Positions 42,519 through 51,488 of a stretch of DNA of 64,000 bases are shown here, piece by piece. The stretch covers positions 1,514,294-1,578,293 of the forward strand of contig NZ_CP047202.1 in the NCBI RefSeq assembly GCF_030408715.1. Direction: 5' to 3'. How positions within the stretch are numbered: position 1 is the stretch's first letter; the number at the start of each line of letters is the position of its first letter. The position numbers and the translations under genes were made by a program. The stretch comes from Corynebacterium confusum. Its GTDB lineage: Bacteria > Actinomycetota > Actinomycetes > Mycobacteriales > Mycobacteriaceae. A model generated the notes under the pieces. The model made no database searches. It worked only from the letters and a program-made list of their open reading frames with translations, and was not told where the DNA came from.

Positions 42519-43385
42519 ATGCGCCACGAATATTGCGAGGTCGATGTCTTTGCCACCACCGCCTTTAGCGGCAACCCGCTCGCGGTCGTCGCCGACGCGG
42601 ATGCTTTAAGCGACCAGCAGATGCAGGCAATTGCCAATTGGACGAACCTGTCCGAGACCGCGTTCCTACTGCGCCCCACCACCCCGGAGGCGGACTACCG
42701 GGTGCGGATTTTCACCCCGCGCACCGAGCTCCCCTTCGCCGGGCACCCCACCCTGGGCAGCGCGCGGGCCTGGCTCGCCTTCGGCGGCACCCCGCGCCAG
42801 CCCGACCGGCTAACGCAGGAATGCGGCGCGGGACTTATCCCCATCCGCCAGGAGGGCGCCGGCGACGATCCGTTGTTTTTCGCCACCCCACCACTGAAGC
42901 AGGAAGGCCCGCTCAATGAGGAAGAGCTGGCCGACAGCTGCCGCGCGATCGGCGTGGACCCGGCCGCGGTCATCTCCCACGCCTGGGTGGACAACGGCCC
43001 GGGCTGGCGCATGGTACAGCTCGCCGATGCCGCCGCTGTGCGCGCCATCGGTGCCTTCCGCCCCACCACCCCGCACAAGCTGGGCGTCGTGGGCATGTCT
43101 GGACAGGCCAGCGAAAACGTCGACCGCAGCGGCGACGACAAGGACGATTCCCCGGCCTATGTCATCCGGGCGTTCACCCCCGACCACGAGGATCCCGTGA
43201 CCGGCTCGCTCAACGGCGGGGCCGCCCAGTTCCTGCGCTCCCGGCAAGCCGTGGGGCCGGAGTACTGGGTCAGCCAGGGAACGTGCCGCGGCCGCGCCGG
43301 GCGGGTGGAGATCCGAGATGACGGCGACGAACTCTGGGTAGGCGGCCGCGCCACGGTGCGGATCGCCGGCCACGTGGATATTTAA
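42519..43385 (+). CDS. PhzF family isomerase/epimerase-like protein
   Basis: The 288-residue protein has the PhzF pattern: YCEVDVFATTAFSGNPLAVV, ANWTNLSETAFL with the catalytic Glu near 47, RIFTPRTELPFAGHPTLGSA near 67-86, and DPVTGSLNGGAAQFL late. The family performs isomerisations and diaminopimelate-epimerase-like reactions; phenazine genes are absent, so the substrate is unknown. It lies 19 bases before selO. Confidence 0.9.
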   Translation: MRHEYCEVDVFATTAFSGNPLAVVADADALSDQQMQAIANWTNLSETAFLLRPTTPEADYRVRIFTPRTELPFAGHPTLGSARAWLAFGGTPRQPDRLTQECGAGLIPIRQEGAGDDPLFFATPPLKQEGPLNEEELADSCRAIGVDPAAVISHAWVDNGPGWRMVQLADAAAVRAIGAFRPTTPHKLGVVGMSGQASENVDRSGDDKDDSPAYVIRAFTPDHEDPVTGSLNGGAAQFLRSRQAVGPEYWVSQGTCRGRAGRVEIRDDGDELWVGGRATVRIAGHVDI

Positions 43386-43392
43386 ATCCCAT

Positions 43393-43398
43393 TAGGCT
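43393..43398 (+). promoter_or_regulatory. -10 element for selO
   Basis: TAGGCT ends six bases before the selO ATG at 43405, suggesting an independent leaderless transcript despite the short distance from the phzF-like gene. Confidence 0.4.
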
Positions 43399-43404
43399 GG
43401 GCCC

Positions 43405-44871
43405 ATGACCTTTGTTCTAGGCAATGGCACCGAACTAACCGCCGACTTCGCCACCGCCCTGCCCGACTTCGTGCGGGCTAGCTGGGGCGAGGAGCAGCCC
43501 GACCCGCGCCTAGTGCTGCTTAACCGGCCACTGGCACAACGGCTGGGTCTGGATCCGGACTGGTTGGCCGGCCCGGAAGGAATTGCCTTCCTGTGCGGGC
43601 GCGGCAACCCCGCGGACCAACCCCCGCGGGCGATGGCTTACGCCGGCTTCCAGTTCGGGCAGTTCAATCCGCACATGGGCGACGGGCGCGCCCTGCTGCT
43701 GGGCGAGGTCCGCGACGCCGACGGGGTCCTGCGGGATCTGCACGTCAAGGGGTCTGGCCGGACGCCGTTCTCCCGGCCGGGCGCGGACGGCCGCGCCACC
43801 CTGCCGGCCATGCTGCGCGAGTACGTTTTCTCCGAGGCCCTGCACGCCATGGGGATCCCCACCACGCGCTGCCTGGCGGTCATCTCCACCGGCCGGCCCG
43901 TGGCCCGGGAGCGCGCCCTGCCCGGCGGGATTTCCGTCCGAGTGGCAGCCAGCCACCTACGGGTGGGCACGTTTCACTACGCGCAGCTGCGCGGCCCGGA
44001 GGCCGCCCGCTCGCTGGCGGACTACGCCATCCGGCGTCACTACCCCGCCCTGGCGGATTCCTCCGAGTCCTACCGGGACCTCTTCCGCGCGGTGATGGAG
44101 ACCCAGATAGCCACCGTCGTCCGCTGGCAGGAGACCGGCTTCATCCACGGCGTGATGAACACGGACAACACGACCATCTCCGGCGAGAGCATCGACTTCG
44201 GCCCCTGCGCTTTCACCGAGCGCTTCAACCCGCACGCGGTCTTTTCCTCCATCGACCGCTTCGGCCGTTATGCCTTCGGACACCAACCCAACATCCTGGG
44301 CTGGAACCTGACCCGCCTGGCCGAGTCCCTGCTTCCGATCCTGAGCGACGATGCCAACCGCGCGACCGAGATAGCCCAGCAGGAGGTCGATAGCTTCGGC
44401 GAGCGCTTCGGCGACTACGCCACCTTCTACACGCGGCGGGAGACCCTGGGCCTTTCTGACGGCGCCGCAGATGCGCTGGTACGGCGCTGGCGCGAGCTAC
44501 TCGTCGAAAGCCAACCGGATCTGTGCACCTGCCACCGCGAGCTTGCCGCGGCCGCCGCCGGGGACGCTGAAGCCGCCCGGCGCCTGGCCGACGCACTGGG
44601 CGACGAAGAATGGATAAACGACTGGCTGACCGCCGGCCCGGATGCTGCGCGCCTCGACCAGCACCACCCGCGCTTTATCCCGCGGCCGCGCGCAGTCGAG
44701 CATGCCTTGGACGCCGCCGCGGACGGTGACTTCGCCCCCACCGAACGCCTGGTGGCCGCCCTGACCGACCCGGACGCGGGCGTGGACGCGCTGCCGGACA
44801 ACGAGCGCGAGCTGCTCACCCAGCCCGACCCGGGCGGCCTAGAGAACTACCTGACCTACTGCGGGACCTAG
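43405..44871 (+). CDS. selO: Protein adenylyltransferase SelO (YdiU)
   Basis: Pseudokinase-fold enzyme that AMPylates protein Ser/Thr/Tyr, linked to redox defence. The 488-residue sequence contains YAGFQFGQFNPHMGDGRALLLGE, DLHVKGSGRTPFSRPGADGRATLPAML with the ATP-contact Lys and Arg, GFIHGVMNTDNTTISGESIDFGPCAF with the metal-binding Asn/Asp, and SSIDRFGRYAFGHQPNILGWNL. No terminal CxxC/U redox motif is seen (ends TYCGT), so the regulatory disulfide known from E. coli SelO may be absent. Confidence 0.95.
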   Translation: MTFVLGNGTELTADFATALPDFVRASWGEEQPDPRLVLLNRPLAQRLGLDPDWLAGPEGIAFLCGRGNPADQPPRAMAYAGFQFGQFNPHMGDGRALLLGEVRDADGVLRDLHVKGSGRTPFSRPGADGRATLPAMLREYVFSEALHAMGIPTTRCLAVISTGRPVARERALPGGISVRVAASHLRVGTFHYAQLRGPEAARSLADYAIRRHYPALADSSESYRDLFRAVMETQIATVVRWQETGFIHGVMNTDNTTISGESIDFGPCAFTERFNPHAVFSSIDRFGRYAFGHQPNILGWNLTRLAESLLPILSDDANRATEIAQQEVDSFGERFGDYATFYTRRETLGLSDGAADALVRRWRELLVESQPDLCTCHRELAAAAAGDAEAARRLADALGDEEWINDWLTAGPDAARLDQHHPRFIPRPRAVEHALDAAADGDFAPTERLVAALTDPDAGVDALPDNERELLTQPDPGGLENYLTYCGT

Positions 44872-44928
44872 CACCGCCGCATCCCAGGCCCCACTCCGTG
44901 GGCGGCCGAGCTCACCACTCGGAAAAAA

Positions 44929-44973
44929 CACCAAGCCCCGCCGAACGGCATAGCTCCGTGGCGGGGCTTGGTG
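44929..44973 (-). terminator. Intrinsic terminator of mqo
   Basis: On the minus strand a 14-bp stem, CACCAAGCCCCGCC with GGCGGGGCTTGGTG, is followed by TTTTTTCC. It starts 29 bases after the mqo stop codon and also faces the convergent selO end. Confidence 0.92.
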
Positions 44974-45002
44974 GTGAAAGAAGCCGTCTTTAGCTAGCAG
45001 GC

Positions 45003-46502
45003 TTAGGCCTGGTCCAGCTTCAGGGTCTTCTGGGTGAACTCCCACATCTCATCGAAGAGCTTCTGGTTCTTGGTCAGCTTCTCACCGTAGGACGGGATCA
45101 TCTCGTAGATCTTCTCAGACCACTGGATCATGTGCTCACCGAAGCAGCGCTCCAACAGCTCCAGCATGACGGCCGGGGCGATCGAAGCACCCGGCGAGGC
45201 GCCGAGCAGACCGGCGATGTTGCCCTCCGGGTTGTTGATCAGGGTGGTGCCGAATTCCAGGGAGCCGAAGCGCGGGGCCGGGGCCGGCTTGATGACTTGG
45301 ACGCGCTGGCCGGCCACGATGGTCTCCCAGTCGTTCGGGTCGGCGGACGGCACGTACTCGCACAGGGACTTCAGGCGGTCGTCGAAGTCCTTCATGACCT
45401 CCTGCACCAGGTACTTGGTCAGGCCGAACTCCTGGGCGGCTACGCCCAGGTAGGACGGGATGTTGTCCGGGCGGATGGACTTGAACAGGTCCAGGTTGGA
45501 GCCCTTCTTCAGGAACTTCGGGGTCCAGCCACCGTACGGGCCGAACAACAGGCCCTTCTCGCCGTCGATGACGCGGGTGTCCAGGTGCGGCACGGACATC
45601 GGCGGGGCGCCGACGCTGGCCTTGCCATAGACCTTGGCCTGGTGCTGCTGGATCAGCTCCGGGTTGGTGGCGCGCAGCCACAGGCCGGAGACCGGGAAGC
45701 CAGCGTAGCCGGCGACCTCGCGCACACCGGCCTTACGCAGCAGGCCGAGGGCGTAGCCGCCCGCGCCGACGAAGACGAACTTCGCCTTGGTCATCTGGGT
45801 ATCACCGGTGTGGCGGTTCTTGGAGTAGATCTTCCACACACCACCGTCGCGCTTGAGGTCGTAGACCTCCTGGCCGTAGCGGACCTCGGTGCCGGCCGCC
45901 TTGGCGGCGGTGAGGAACTGCTTGGTCAGGGCGCCGAAGTTGACGTCGGTTCCCACGTCGGTCCAGGAGATGGCGACCTTCTGGGAGTTGAAGTCGCGGC
46001 CCTGGGCCATGAGCGGAAGCTTCTCTGCGAAAACGGAATCATCCGCGGAGAACTGCATCTCGGGGAACATGTGGTTCTGGTTGAGCAGCTCGTAGCGGCG
46101 GCGCAGGTAGTCCACCTGGATTTCGCCCTGGGCGAAGGACATGTGCGGAACTTGGTTGATGAATTCCCGCGGGTCCGTCAAGATGCCGTTGTTGAGCTGG
46201 TGGGACCAGAACTGGCGGGAGACCTGGAACTTCTCATTGATGTTCATCGCCTTGGAGGCATCAATGCGGCCGTTCTTCTCCGGGGTGTAGTTAAGCTCAC
46301 ACAGCGCGGAGTGACCGGTGCCGGCGTTGTTCCACGGGGAGGAGGACTCCTCGGCGGGAGCGTCAAGACGCTCGAAGACCATCTGGGTCCAGCTGGGCTC
46401 AAGTTCGCGGAGCATCGCACCCAGGGTGGCGCTCATAATGCCGGCGCCGACGAGTGCTACGTCTACCTCGTCTACTGCTTGGACGACGTTTTTTGCGGGG
46501 GA
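45003..46502 (-). CDS. mqo: Malate:quinone oxidoreductase
   Basis: FAD-dependent peripheral membrane enzyme that oxidises malate and reduces menaquinone, the main malate oxidation step in corynebacteria. The dinucleotide fold VALVGAGIMSATLGAMLRELEPSW is at the N-terminus; NWETIVAGQRVQVIKP and LLGASPGASIAPAVMLELLERCF lie near the C-terminus. GTG at 46502 is preferred because AGAGG precedes it and the resulting 499 aa equals the C. glutamicum enzyme; a longer in-frame TTG start at 46556 would add 18 residues. Confidence 0.95.
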   Translation of the reverse strand, partial: SPAKNVVQAVDEVDVALVGAGIMSATLGAMLRELEPSWTQMVFERLDAPAEESSSPWNNAGTGHSALCELNYTPEKNGRIDASKAMNINEKFQVSRQFWSHQLNNGILTDPREFINQVPHMSFAQGEIQVDYLRRRYELLNQNHMFPEMQFSADDSVFAEKLPLMAQGRDFNSQKVAISWTDVGTDVNFGALTKQFLTAAKAAGTEVRYGQEVYDLKRDGGVWKIYSKNRHTGDTQMTKAKFVFVGAGGYALGLLRKAGVREVAGYAGFPVSGLWLRATNPELIQQHQAKVYGKASVGAPPMSVPHLDTRVIDGEKGLLFGPYGGWTPKFLKKGSNLDLFKSIRPDNIPSYLGVAAQEFGLTKYLVQEVMKDFDDRLKSLCEYVPSADPNDWETIVAGQRVQVIKPAPAPRFGSLEFGTTLINNPEGNIAGLLGASPGASIAPAVMLELLERCFGEHMIQWSEKIYEMIPSYGEKLTKNQKLFDEMWEFTQKTLKLDQA

Positions 46503-46727
46503 CACCTTGTTACTTACCTCTTCATATTCAACATGATTGTGGTCAAAGCTTCGCAAAAGGGGCTATCCGATCCTTTCGCAGCGCAGTGCCTGGGTCACCG
46601 GCTTCGCGGCCCCAGGCAAACGCGTTGTCTACAACCCTACGCTGGTAGCCCGGCGATTTGTACTGGCGCCCCGCCGAAGGCGTGATTGAGGCGGAATTGA
46701 AGCGCAAGTGTGCCTAAAGTTGGGGGC

Positions 46728-47777
46728 ATGAGTGTGAACCAACCCGAACACTGGCACCCAGACCGCTTGGGCGCGGGATTTTCCGCCCGCACCCTCGAGC
46801 TAGGCCCCGATCCACTGGGTGAGGGCGATCTGTGCGCCACTCTCGTCCGGTACTACCCCGGCTCGGACGGCGCCGCTGATGCTCCCGCCACCGCCCCGGA
46901 GGAAGGCCCGGAAGGGGACGAAGAGTTCACTGCCCGCCCAGCCCTTTTGTGGGTGCACGGCATGACCGACTACTTCTTCCAGGCACACGTGGCTCGCTAT
47001 TTCCACGCCCGCGGCTATGCCTTCTACGCCATTGATCTACACAAATGCGGCCGCTCCCGCCGGGAGGGCCAGACGTGGCATTACGCCGCGGCGATGGAGG
47101 AATACTACGCCGACCTCGACGCGGCCTTGGAAGAAATCTGCGGCCCACACCCCGACGTCACTCCCATCGCGCACTCGACGGCGGGGGTCATCGTGCCGCT
47201 TTGGTTGGACCGGCTGCGCACGTCCCAGCCCGCCGCACACGCACGAGTGTCCTCGGCGATTTTTAACAGCCCGTGGCTCGACATCATGGGCGTGCCGAAG
47301 CCCGTGTTGCAGGCCGCCAAGCCGGTCATCAACGCCATCGGCAAGGCCTTTCCGAAGGTGGCCTTCCCCGGCGGGGGCTTGAGCGCTTTCGGCGACTCCA
47401 TCCACGCCTCTCGCTACGGCGAGTGGGACTACGACATCACACTGAAGCCGCTGTCCGGACACAAGAAGTACCTGGGCTGGCTGCGCGGGGTCATTGCCGG
47501 CCAGGACCGGATCCACCAAGGGGCCATCGATATCGGCGTGCCGGGGCTGGTGCTGTGCTCGACCCGCTCGCGGCTGGGCAAGCCCTATTCGCCGGAGACG
47601 GACACGGCCGACGCCGTCGTGGATGTCTCCCAGACCGTCCGCTGGGCTCCCCGCTTGGGCAACGACATTACTGTCTGTCCGATCCTGGGCGCCCGGCACG
47701 AAGTCTTTTTGTCGCTGCCGCCTGCGCGCCGCGAGGCCTTTGAGATTAGCTCTCACTGGCTAGCACGGGCACACTAG
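46728..47777 (+). CDS. Alpha/beta hydrolase
   Basis: Predicted serine hydrolase or lysophospholipase, 349 aa. It has the oxyanion-hole strand LWVHGMTDYFFQ near 75-86, DLHKCGRSRREGQ, the nucleophile elbow IAHSTAGVIVPLW near 150-162 (AxSxxG-type: Ala replaces the usual first Gly), and a late His in GARHEVFLSLP. The ATG at 46728 is chosen because TAAAGT at 46715-46720 ends seven bases before it, as for a leaderless mRNA; a GTG at 46710 would lie inside that promoter. It sits between mqo and mtr, as in C. glutamicum. The substrate is unknown. Confidence 0.85.
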   Translation: MSVNQPEHWHPDRLGAGFSARTLELGPDPLGEGDLCATLVRYYPGSDGAADAPATAPEEGPEGDEEFTARPALLWVHGMTDYFFQAHVARYFHARGYAFYAIDLHKCGRSRREGQTWHYAAAMEEYYADLDAALEEICGPHPDVTPIAHSTAGVIVPLWLDRLRTSQPAAHARVSSAIFNSPWLDIMGVPKPVLQAAKPVINAIGKAFPKVAFPGGGLSAFGDSIHASRYGEWDYDITLKPLSGHKKYLGWLRGVIAGQDRIHQGAIDIGVPGLVLCSTRSRLGKPYSPETDTADAVVDVSQTVRWAPRLGNDITVCPILGARHEVFLSLPPARREAFEISSHWLARAH

Positions 47778-47859
47778 TAGTAAAGGACTACTTTCAAGGC
47801 TCAACGAGGCCTTAATCTTCGGGCCCTACTTCCCCACCAGTTATATAAGGAGAAAATCC

Positions 47860-49269
47860 ATGACCCAGTCCGCCGCCGCCCCGGCTGTCGACGCCCACTA
47901 TGACCTCATCATCATCGGCGCCGGTTCCGGCAACTCCATCCCCACCCCGGACTTCGACGACAAGTCCATCGCCATCGTCGAATCCGGTCGCTTCGGCGGA
48001 ACCTGCATGAACGTCGGTTGCATCCCGACAAAGATGTACGTCTACGCCGCCGATACCGCCTACGGCACCCGCACGGCCGACAAGCTGGGCATTCAGGCCC
48101 ACGTGGACAGCGTCGACTGGGACTCTATCGTGGACCGCGTCTTCCACCAGCGCATCGATAAGATCGCCGAGGGCGGCGAGGCTTACCGCCGCGGCGACGA
48201 GACCCCGAATATTACTGTCTACGACCAGCACGCCAGTTTCGTGGGCCCCAAGACCATTCGCACCGGCCAAGGCGAGGAAGTCAAGACGATTAGCGGCGAG
48301 CAAATCATCATCGCTACCGGCTCGCGCCCGCTTATCCCCGAGGTCTACGCGAACTCCGGGGTTAGCTACCGCACCAACGAAGACATCATGCGCCTGGAGC
48401 GGCAGCCGAAGTCGCTGATTATCGTCGGCGGCGGGTTTATCGCCATGGAATTTGCCCACGTCTTCGACGGGCTGGGCACGCAGGTCACCATCGTCAACCG
48501 CTCGGAGGAACTGCTGCGCTTCCTCGACAAGGACCTGTCCACTCGTTTCAACGAGCAGGCCAAGCAGCGCTTCGAGGTCATCACCGGCGCCAACGGCACC
48601 GCCCTGCGCGAAGGCGGCGAGGGCGTCGAGCTAGAGCTGGACAATGGCCAGACCATCACCGCCGAGGAGATCCTCATCGCCACCGGCCGCGTGCCCAACG
48701 GCGACCAGATGAACCTGGACTCTGCCGGGATTGAGATGCGCGAAGACGGGCGCATTGCCGTCGACGACTACGGCCACACCACCGCGGAGGGAGTGTGGGC
48801 ACTCGGCGATGTTTCCTCGCCGTACATGCTCAAGCACGTCGCGAACGCGGAGACCAAGGCCGTGCGCCACAACATCCTGCACCCGGACGACATGCGCCCG
48901 ATGCCCCACGATCTGGTCCCCTCGGCTATCTTCACCCACCCGCAGATCGCCACCGTCGGGCTTACCGAGGACGCCGCGCGCGAACAGGGCTACGACGTGA
49001 CCGTCAAGGTCCAAGACTACGGCGACGTGGCCTACGGCTGGGCGATGGAGGACCACACGGGAATCTGCAAGCTCATCGCGGACAAAGCCACCGGCCAGCT
49101 GCTGGGCGCGCACTACTACGGCCCGCAGGCGTCCACCCTCATCCAGCAGATGATCACCGTGATGGCCTTCGGCTTGGACGTGCGTGAGGTCGCCACGAAG
49201 CAGTATTGGATCCACCCGGCCCTGCCGGAGCTCACCGAGAACGCACTTTTGGGGCTAGATTTTTCCTAA
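47860..49269 (+). CDS. mtr: Mycothione reductase
   Basis: NADPH-dependent flavoenzyme that reduces mycothiol disulfide, the actinobacterial counterpart of glutathione reductase. FAD motif IIIGAGSGNSIPT, redox Cys pair in GGTCMNVGCIPTK (C49, C54), NADPH motif IIVGGGFIAMEFAHVF, and the C-terminal dimer-interface HPALPEL with the catalytic His. The GAGSGN in place of GxGxxG with SGN is typical for Mtr rather than lipoamide dehydrogenase. AAGGAG precedes the ATG by eight bases. Confidence 0.94.
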   Translation: MTQSAAAPAVDAHYDLIIIGAGSGNSIPTPDFDDKSIAIVESGRFGGTCMNVGCIPTKMYVYAADTAYGTRTADKLGIQAHVDSVDWDSIVDRVFHQRIDKIAEGGEAYRRGDETPNITVYDQHASFVGPKTIRTGQGEEVKTISGEQIIIATGSRPLIPEVYANSGVSYRTNEDIMRLERQPKSLIIVGGGFIAMEFAHVFDGLGTQVTIVNRSEELLRFLDKDLSTRFNEQAKQRFEVITGANGTALREGGEGVELELDNGQTITAEEILIATGRVPNGDQMNLDSAGIEMREDGRIAVDDYGHTTAEGVWALGDVSSPYMLKHVANAETKAVRHNILHPDDMRPMPHDLVPSAIFTHPQIATVGLTEDAAREQGYDVTVKVQDYGDVAYGWAMEDHTGICKLIADKATGQLLGAHYYGPQASTLIQQMITVMAFGLDVREVATKQYWIHPALPELTENALLGLDFS

Positions 49270-49298
49270 ATTTTCCCAAAAAATTCCCCCCGACCGCC

Positions 49299-49336
49299 GG
49301 TGTGACTACTTCACCATCCACCACAATAGTCACACC
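49299..49336. repeat. 10-bp inverted repeat after mtr
   Basis: GGTGTGACTA (49299-49308) and TAGTCACACC (49327-49336) are perfect complements separated by 18 bases. With no T-run it is an unconvincing terminator; the TGTGA/TCACA half-sites recall CRP/GlxR sites but the spacing is wrong. The rest of the 342-base gap to the next gene (49270-49611) is AT-richer, holds TTGACA at 49485-49490 without a well-placed -10, and ends with AAGGA before the next ATG. No gene was seen in it. Confidence 0.5.
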
Positions 49337-49611
49337 AGCATTAGCATAGCAGGGACTTTAGCCTGGATCAGTTGTCCTTAATTCAACTTACGTTTATTAA
49401 GCTTGAAGGAGACTGATAGCTCTTCCTCCCCCAAATTAGTGTGAACAGGCTGCATTTGCGCACCATATCCGTTAGCCTTCCTCTTTGACACCGGCTCCAG
49501 CCACTGTCCGGGGACCGAGTGTAATCTGGCAATCCGCTGTGATTGCCACACAACACAACAGGTTTCCACGAGGGAAGCCTTGCACATTACGACCTCTCTT
49601 AAGGATTTAAT

Positions 49612-50013
49612 ATGCGTATTCGCAAAGCAGCCATCGCTGGCGCCACTGCCGTCGCTGTAGCCTTCAGCGGCACCTCCATCGCTACCGCTGAGACCAACAC
49701 CGTTGACCAGGGCGGCAACAAGATCGTCAAAGAAGACCACACCAACCTGACCACCGATGGTGCTGACCAGGACACCACCGACAAGGACTACACCCCGAGC
49801 CTGTCCTCCAAGATCAACACCGGCCTGAACCTCGAGGGTGACAAGGCAGCCGACGGCGTCTCCATCTTCGGTTCCTCCAAGGACTTCACCAACGTCCCGA
49901 ACTGGGCAAAGGCTCTCTACGGCCTGCTGATCGCCGGCGGCATCGGCTCCGTGCTGGGCATGATCGTTGGCCCGCTGGACAACTTCATCAAGTACGGCCC
50001 GTTCTCCCGCTAA
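49612..50013 (+). CDS. Small secreted protein with C-terminal hydrophobic helix (paralogue 1)
   Basis: The 133-residue protein has a Sec signal peptide (about 1-26, MRIRKAAIAG..., cleavage after ATA), a polar Asp/Thr/Lys-rich middle, and a C-terminal hydrophobic segment WAKALYGLLIAGGIGSVLGMIVGP followed by LDNFIKYGPF. Nothing enzymatic is recognisable. Such proteins occur as families in corynebacteria, and the location between mtr and map matches predicted secreted proteins at this locus in C. glutamicum. The mature protein (about 107 aa with one amphipathic/hydrophobic helix) could insert into the mycomembrane or stay in the wall. The upstream leader is unusually long. Confidence 0.85.
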   Translation: MRIRKAAIAGATAVAVAFSGTSIATAETNTVDQGGNKIVKEDHTNLTTDGADQDTTDKDYTPSLSSKINTGLNLEGDKAADGVSIFGSSKDFTNVPNWAKALYGLLIAGGIGSVLGMIVGPLDNFIKYGPFSR

Positions 50014-50055
50014 GACAGCACTCAGCTCAACTCGTTTCCCTGAAAGGTAACTAAA

Positions 50056-50439
50056 ATGCGTAACTTCCGCACCGCAGCTGTTGCTGCCGCCACCGCTCTG
50101 ACCGTCGCCTTCTCCGGCACCGCCATCGCCTCCGCCGAGGAATCCAGCTCCAGCTCCATCGGCTCCTCGTCCTCCCAGTGGGGCAAGGACTTGGGCGCTT
50201 GGACCGAGGGCGAGGACGGCAAGCCCGTCATCAAGGACGAAAACCAGGTCTCCGGCGTCGACCTGCTCGGCTCCGAGAAGGCAGATGATGAGGATCTTCC
50301 GGACTGGGCCGTCCTGTTCCGCGACACCACCATCGCCGGCGGCGTTCTGTCCCTGGTCGGCGGCCTGATCGCTGCTTACAACTACGCCGTGTTCAACGGC
50401 ATCCTGCCGGGCCACATCTTCGACGGCCTGTTCAAGTAA
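50056..50439 (+). CDS. Small secreted protein with C-terminal hydrophobic helix (paralogue 2)
   Basis: 127 aa, 42 bases after its paralogue. It shares the signal-peptide pattern (MRNFRTAAVAAATALTVAFSGTAIASA, cleavage about 27), an acidic Ser/Gly-rich middle, and the C-terminal WAVLFRDTTIAGGVLSLVGGLIAAYNYAVFNG segment. The pair looks like a tandem duplication that has diverged strongly in the middle. It probably forms a small operon with paralogue 1 ending at the strong terminator downstream. Function unknown; possible subunits of a hetero-oligomeric cell-wall structure, by analogy only to small corynebacterial porin proteins. Confidence 0.85.
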   Translation: MRNFRTAAVAAATALTVAFSGTAIASAEESSSSSIGSSSSQWGKDLGAWTEGEDGKPVIKDENQVSGVDLLGSEKADDEDLPDWAVLFRDTTIAGGVLSLVGGLIAAYNYAVFNGILPGHIFDGLFK

Positions 50440-50462
50440 AGCGTTTACTCAAATACGCTAAA

Positions 50463-50495
50463 GCGCCGGTCCCCTTGTGGGGCCGGCGCCTTTTT
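50463..50495 (+). terminator. Intrinsic terminator of the secreted-protein pair
   Basis: GCGCCGGTCCCC pairs with GGGGCCGGCGC (one bulged T) around TTGT, followed by CTTTTT. It starts 24 bases after the second paralogue's stop codon. Confidence 0.92.
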
Positions 50496-50542
50496 ATGCC
50501 TTCTCCCCGTTCGGCGTGGGCGCCGCCGGGGAGGAAGGGTGC

Positions 50543-51412
50543 TTAGTTCTCGTCCGGGAGGGTGAGGATTTCGTTGCCGTCCTCGGTGATGACCAGGGTG
50601 TGCTCGAACTGGGCGGTGAACTTGCCGTCCTTGTTCTGCACGGTCCAGCCGTTGGACCAGATGTCGTAGTCCAGGGAGCCCAGGTTGATCATCGGCTCGA
50701 TGGTCAGGGTCATGCCCGGCTCCAGGACGTTGCGGTAGGCCATGGAGTCGTAGTGCAGCACGACCAGTCCGTTGTGGAAGGTCGGGCCCACACCGTGGCC
50801 GGTGAAGTCCTCGACGACATTGTAGCCGAAGCGCTTGGCATAAGACTCGATGACGCGGCCGATGACGTTGACCTCACGGCCCGGCTTGGCGGCCTTGATG
50901 CCGCGCATCATCGCTTCTTTAGTACGCTCAACGAGCAGCTTGTGCTCCTCAGAGACGTTGCCGGCGAGGAAAGTGGCGTTGGTGTCGCCGTGCACGCCGT
51001 TCTTGTACGCGGTGACGTCGATGTTGACGATGTCGCCGTCGGCAATCACGGTGCTATCCGGGATGCCGTGACAGACAATCTCGTTAAGGGAAATGCAGCA
51101 CGACTTCGGGAAGCCCATATACCCCAGGGTCGACGGGTAAGCGCCGTGGTCGCACATGTACTCGTGCGCCACGCGATCGACCTCGTCGGTGGTCACACCC
51201 GGAGCCACCGCCTTGCCGGCCTCCTGCAGGGCGTTGGCCGCAATCTTGGAGGCCTCACGCATGGCCTCGATAGTCTCCGGGGTCTGGACGAACGGCTCCC
51301 CAATATTTTCTTGGACCGTGTCCTTCCAGACGTATTCGGGGCGCTCGATAGACTCATCGACAGTGCGCACGGGAGTTTCTTTACCAGGTTGCAGTTTTCC
51401 GCGGTTAGTCAT
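50543..51412 (-). CDS. map: Type I methionine aminopeptidase
   Basis: Removes N-terminal Met from nascent proteins. Metal ligands are in [22 protein letters not shown] (two Asp), [11 protein letters not shown] (His), LTIEPMI (Glu) and QFEHTLVIT (Glu). The about 40-residue N-terminal extension with [24 protein letters not shown] is usual for actinobacterial type Ic enzymes. The ATG at 51412 (289 aa) follows TACGAT by seven bases, suggesting a leaderless transcript; an in-frame ATG at 51433 would lie upstream of it. Confidence 0.95.
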   Translation of the reverse strand: MTNRGKLQPGKETPVRTVDESIERPEYVWKDTVQENIGEPFVQTPETIEAMREASKIAANALQEAGKAVAPGVTTDEVDRVAHEYMCDHGAYPSTLGYMGFPKSCCISLNEIVCHGIPDSTVIADGDIVNIDVTAYKNGVHGDTNATFLAGNVSEEHKLLVERTKEAMMRGIKAAKPGREVNVIGRVIESYAKRFGYNVVEDFTGHGVGPTFHNGLVVLHYDSMAYRNVLEPGMTLTIEPMINLGSLDYDIWSNGWTVQNKDGKFTAQFEHTLVITEDGNEILTLPDEN

Positions 51413-51488
51413 GCTCTCCATCGTAGTCCCCATGACGGCAAAGCAACCCGCCGGGTTCAGACGTCGTTAACGCTGCGCGCGGCGCGCG

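Noticed and set aside
49299..49320. GlxR (CRP-type) site TGTGACTACTTCACCA
   Set aside because: Spacing between TGTGA and the right half is one base short of the consensus and the right half is imperfect.
49378..49459. Short minus-strand frame ending SVSFKLNKRKLN in the gap before the secreted proteins
   Set aside because: Only the tail of a longer antisense frame; no ribosome site or start context, no conservation evidence.
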